From the NCBI GenBank assembly GCA_003170035.1, contig PMZX01000482.1:4992-10684 (forward strand): a DNA stretch of 5,693 nt, read 5' to 3'. A program made the translations under genes and the position numbers. The DNA comes from Myxococcales bacterium (GTDB lineage: Bacteria > Myxococcota_A > Polyangia > Fen-1088). The notes beneath the pieces are model-generated. The model searched no databases. It worked only from the letters and a program-made list of their open reading frames with translations, and was not told where the DNA came from. Below are positions 5,163 to 5,693 of this stretch, piece by piece; within the stretch, counting starts at the first letter, position 1; each line of letters opens with the position of its first letter.

Positions 5163-5693
5163 AACATTCGGCAGTCGCATTCACCGCGGGGTGCTCACTG
5201 CTGCTTGCATGCGTCGCGCACAACGACACGACCTCCCCGGTGCAGCTGGAGCCGGTTCCGGCCGACACAACTCCGGCCACCCGCTTCGTCGTCGACTCTG
5301 GCGTGGTGACCCTGTCGGGCAATGGCGGAGGGACAATTCCGGGCGTCGGGGGCGCAGGGGCGAACACCCCCGACGGCGGGGGACTGCCGGATTCGGGGCC
5401 CGATCTCGCGACACCCGATCTCGGAGGCCTTGGATCGTCCTGTGATGTCTTCGCGCAGGCCTGCGGGACGGGAAGGGGGTGCTACCCCAAACAAGACGGC
5501 ACCATGATCTGTGACACAGCCGGCTTCCTTTTCGCAGGAGCGAAGTGCATTGGCGACACGCCCGATTCGAGGTGTATCGCGGGGCTGACCTGTGTGAACG
5601 GCCTCTGCACAGGCCTGTGCCATTATGGCCAGGCCTCCGTTTCGGAATGCAGTGACAGCATCGGAAGCACCTGCTCGAAGCTCGGGACATCGA
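5144..5693 (+). CDS. Cys-rich lipoprotein (3' end missing)
   Basis: The frame runs open to the window end, with 183 codons visible. From the ATG at 5144 the protein starts MYTRLMKHSAVAFTAG and continues through CSLLLAC, a strong lipobox with the acylated Cys at residue 23. The alternative ATG 5159, which overlaps the upstream stop as ATGA, would give MKHSAV and the same lipobox at residue 18. A Gly/Pro/Asp-rich linker (about 45-97) leads to a Cys-rich region with Cys at 100, 107, 113, 123, 135, 144, 150, 155, 159, 169 and 177. The order C-x6-C-x5-C-Y, then G-x2-C, G-L-x-C-x4-C-x3-C, is of a type I associate with secreted proteins of myxobacteria; I cannot name the family. It is likely an outer-membrane or surface lipoprotein made together with the small Cys-rich protein before it. 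Function is unknown. Confidence 0.82.
   Translation, partial: MYTRLMKHSAVAFTAGCSLLLACVAHNDTTSPVQLEPVPADTTPATRFVVDSGVVTLSGNGGGTIPGVGGAGANTPDGGGLPDSGPDLATPDLGGLGSSCDVFAQACGTGRGCYPKQDGTMICDTAGFLFAGAKCIGDTPDSRCIAGLTCVNGLCTGLCHYGQASVSECSDSIGSTCSKLGTS

Overview
The window looks like a high-GC chromosome segment from a myxobacterium or a related deltaproteobacterium (Myxococcota-like). This rests on the GC-rich third codon positions and on the density of exported proteins built as an anchor, an acidic Pro/Asp- or Gly/Thr-rich linker and a Cys-rich or FN3 C-terminal part. No rRNA, tRNA or phylogenetic marker is present to confirm it.

Left part (1-2043, + strand). Three genes are packed as an apparent operon. 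First comes the 3' end of a gene for a low-complexity linker carrying a C-terminal rhodanese domain. Ten bases later begins a GTP cyclohydrolase I (FolE) homologue, and then a short-chain dehydrogenase/reductase (SDR) whose ATG overlaps the folE stop by ATGA. A FolE plus an SDR would normally suggest pterin metabolism. However, the FolE keeps its zinc and general-base residues while several residues that in E. coli bind the triphosphate or complete catalysis are changed, and the SDR lacks the pteridine-reductase form of the glycine motif. A standard folate role should therefore not be assumed.

Middle part (2044-4674, - strand). Two lipoprotein genes lie in tandem. Each has a lipobox Cys at residue 19, followed by a similar 12-residue module with a second Cys at 31. 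After that they diverge. One has an acidic linker, four disintegrin-like Cys repeats and two FN3 domains. The other has a Gly/Thr heptad minisatellite, a Pro/Asp linker and a 10-Cys C-terminal domain. Their upstream regions also resemble each other, which suggests duplication of a promoter-plus-anchor cassette. The stop of the first abuts the SDR stop with no spacer: the palindrome TGATCA supplies both stop codons.

Right part (4675-5693). A 188-bp divergent intergenic region separates the second lipoprotein from a + strand pair. The pair is a 99-residue secreted 10-Cys protein, possibly read from a nearly leaderless mRNA, and an overlapping lipoprotein gene with a strong Shine-Dalgarno sequence that runs off the window. 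Five of the seven genes have a visible export signal or exported-type architecture. The shared theme is cell-surface proteins; their functions cannot be assigned from sequence alone. No gene-free stretch exceeds 300 bases.
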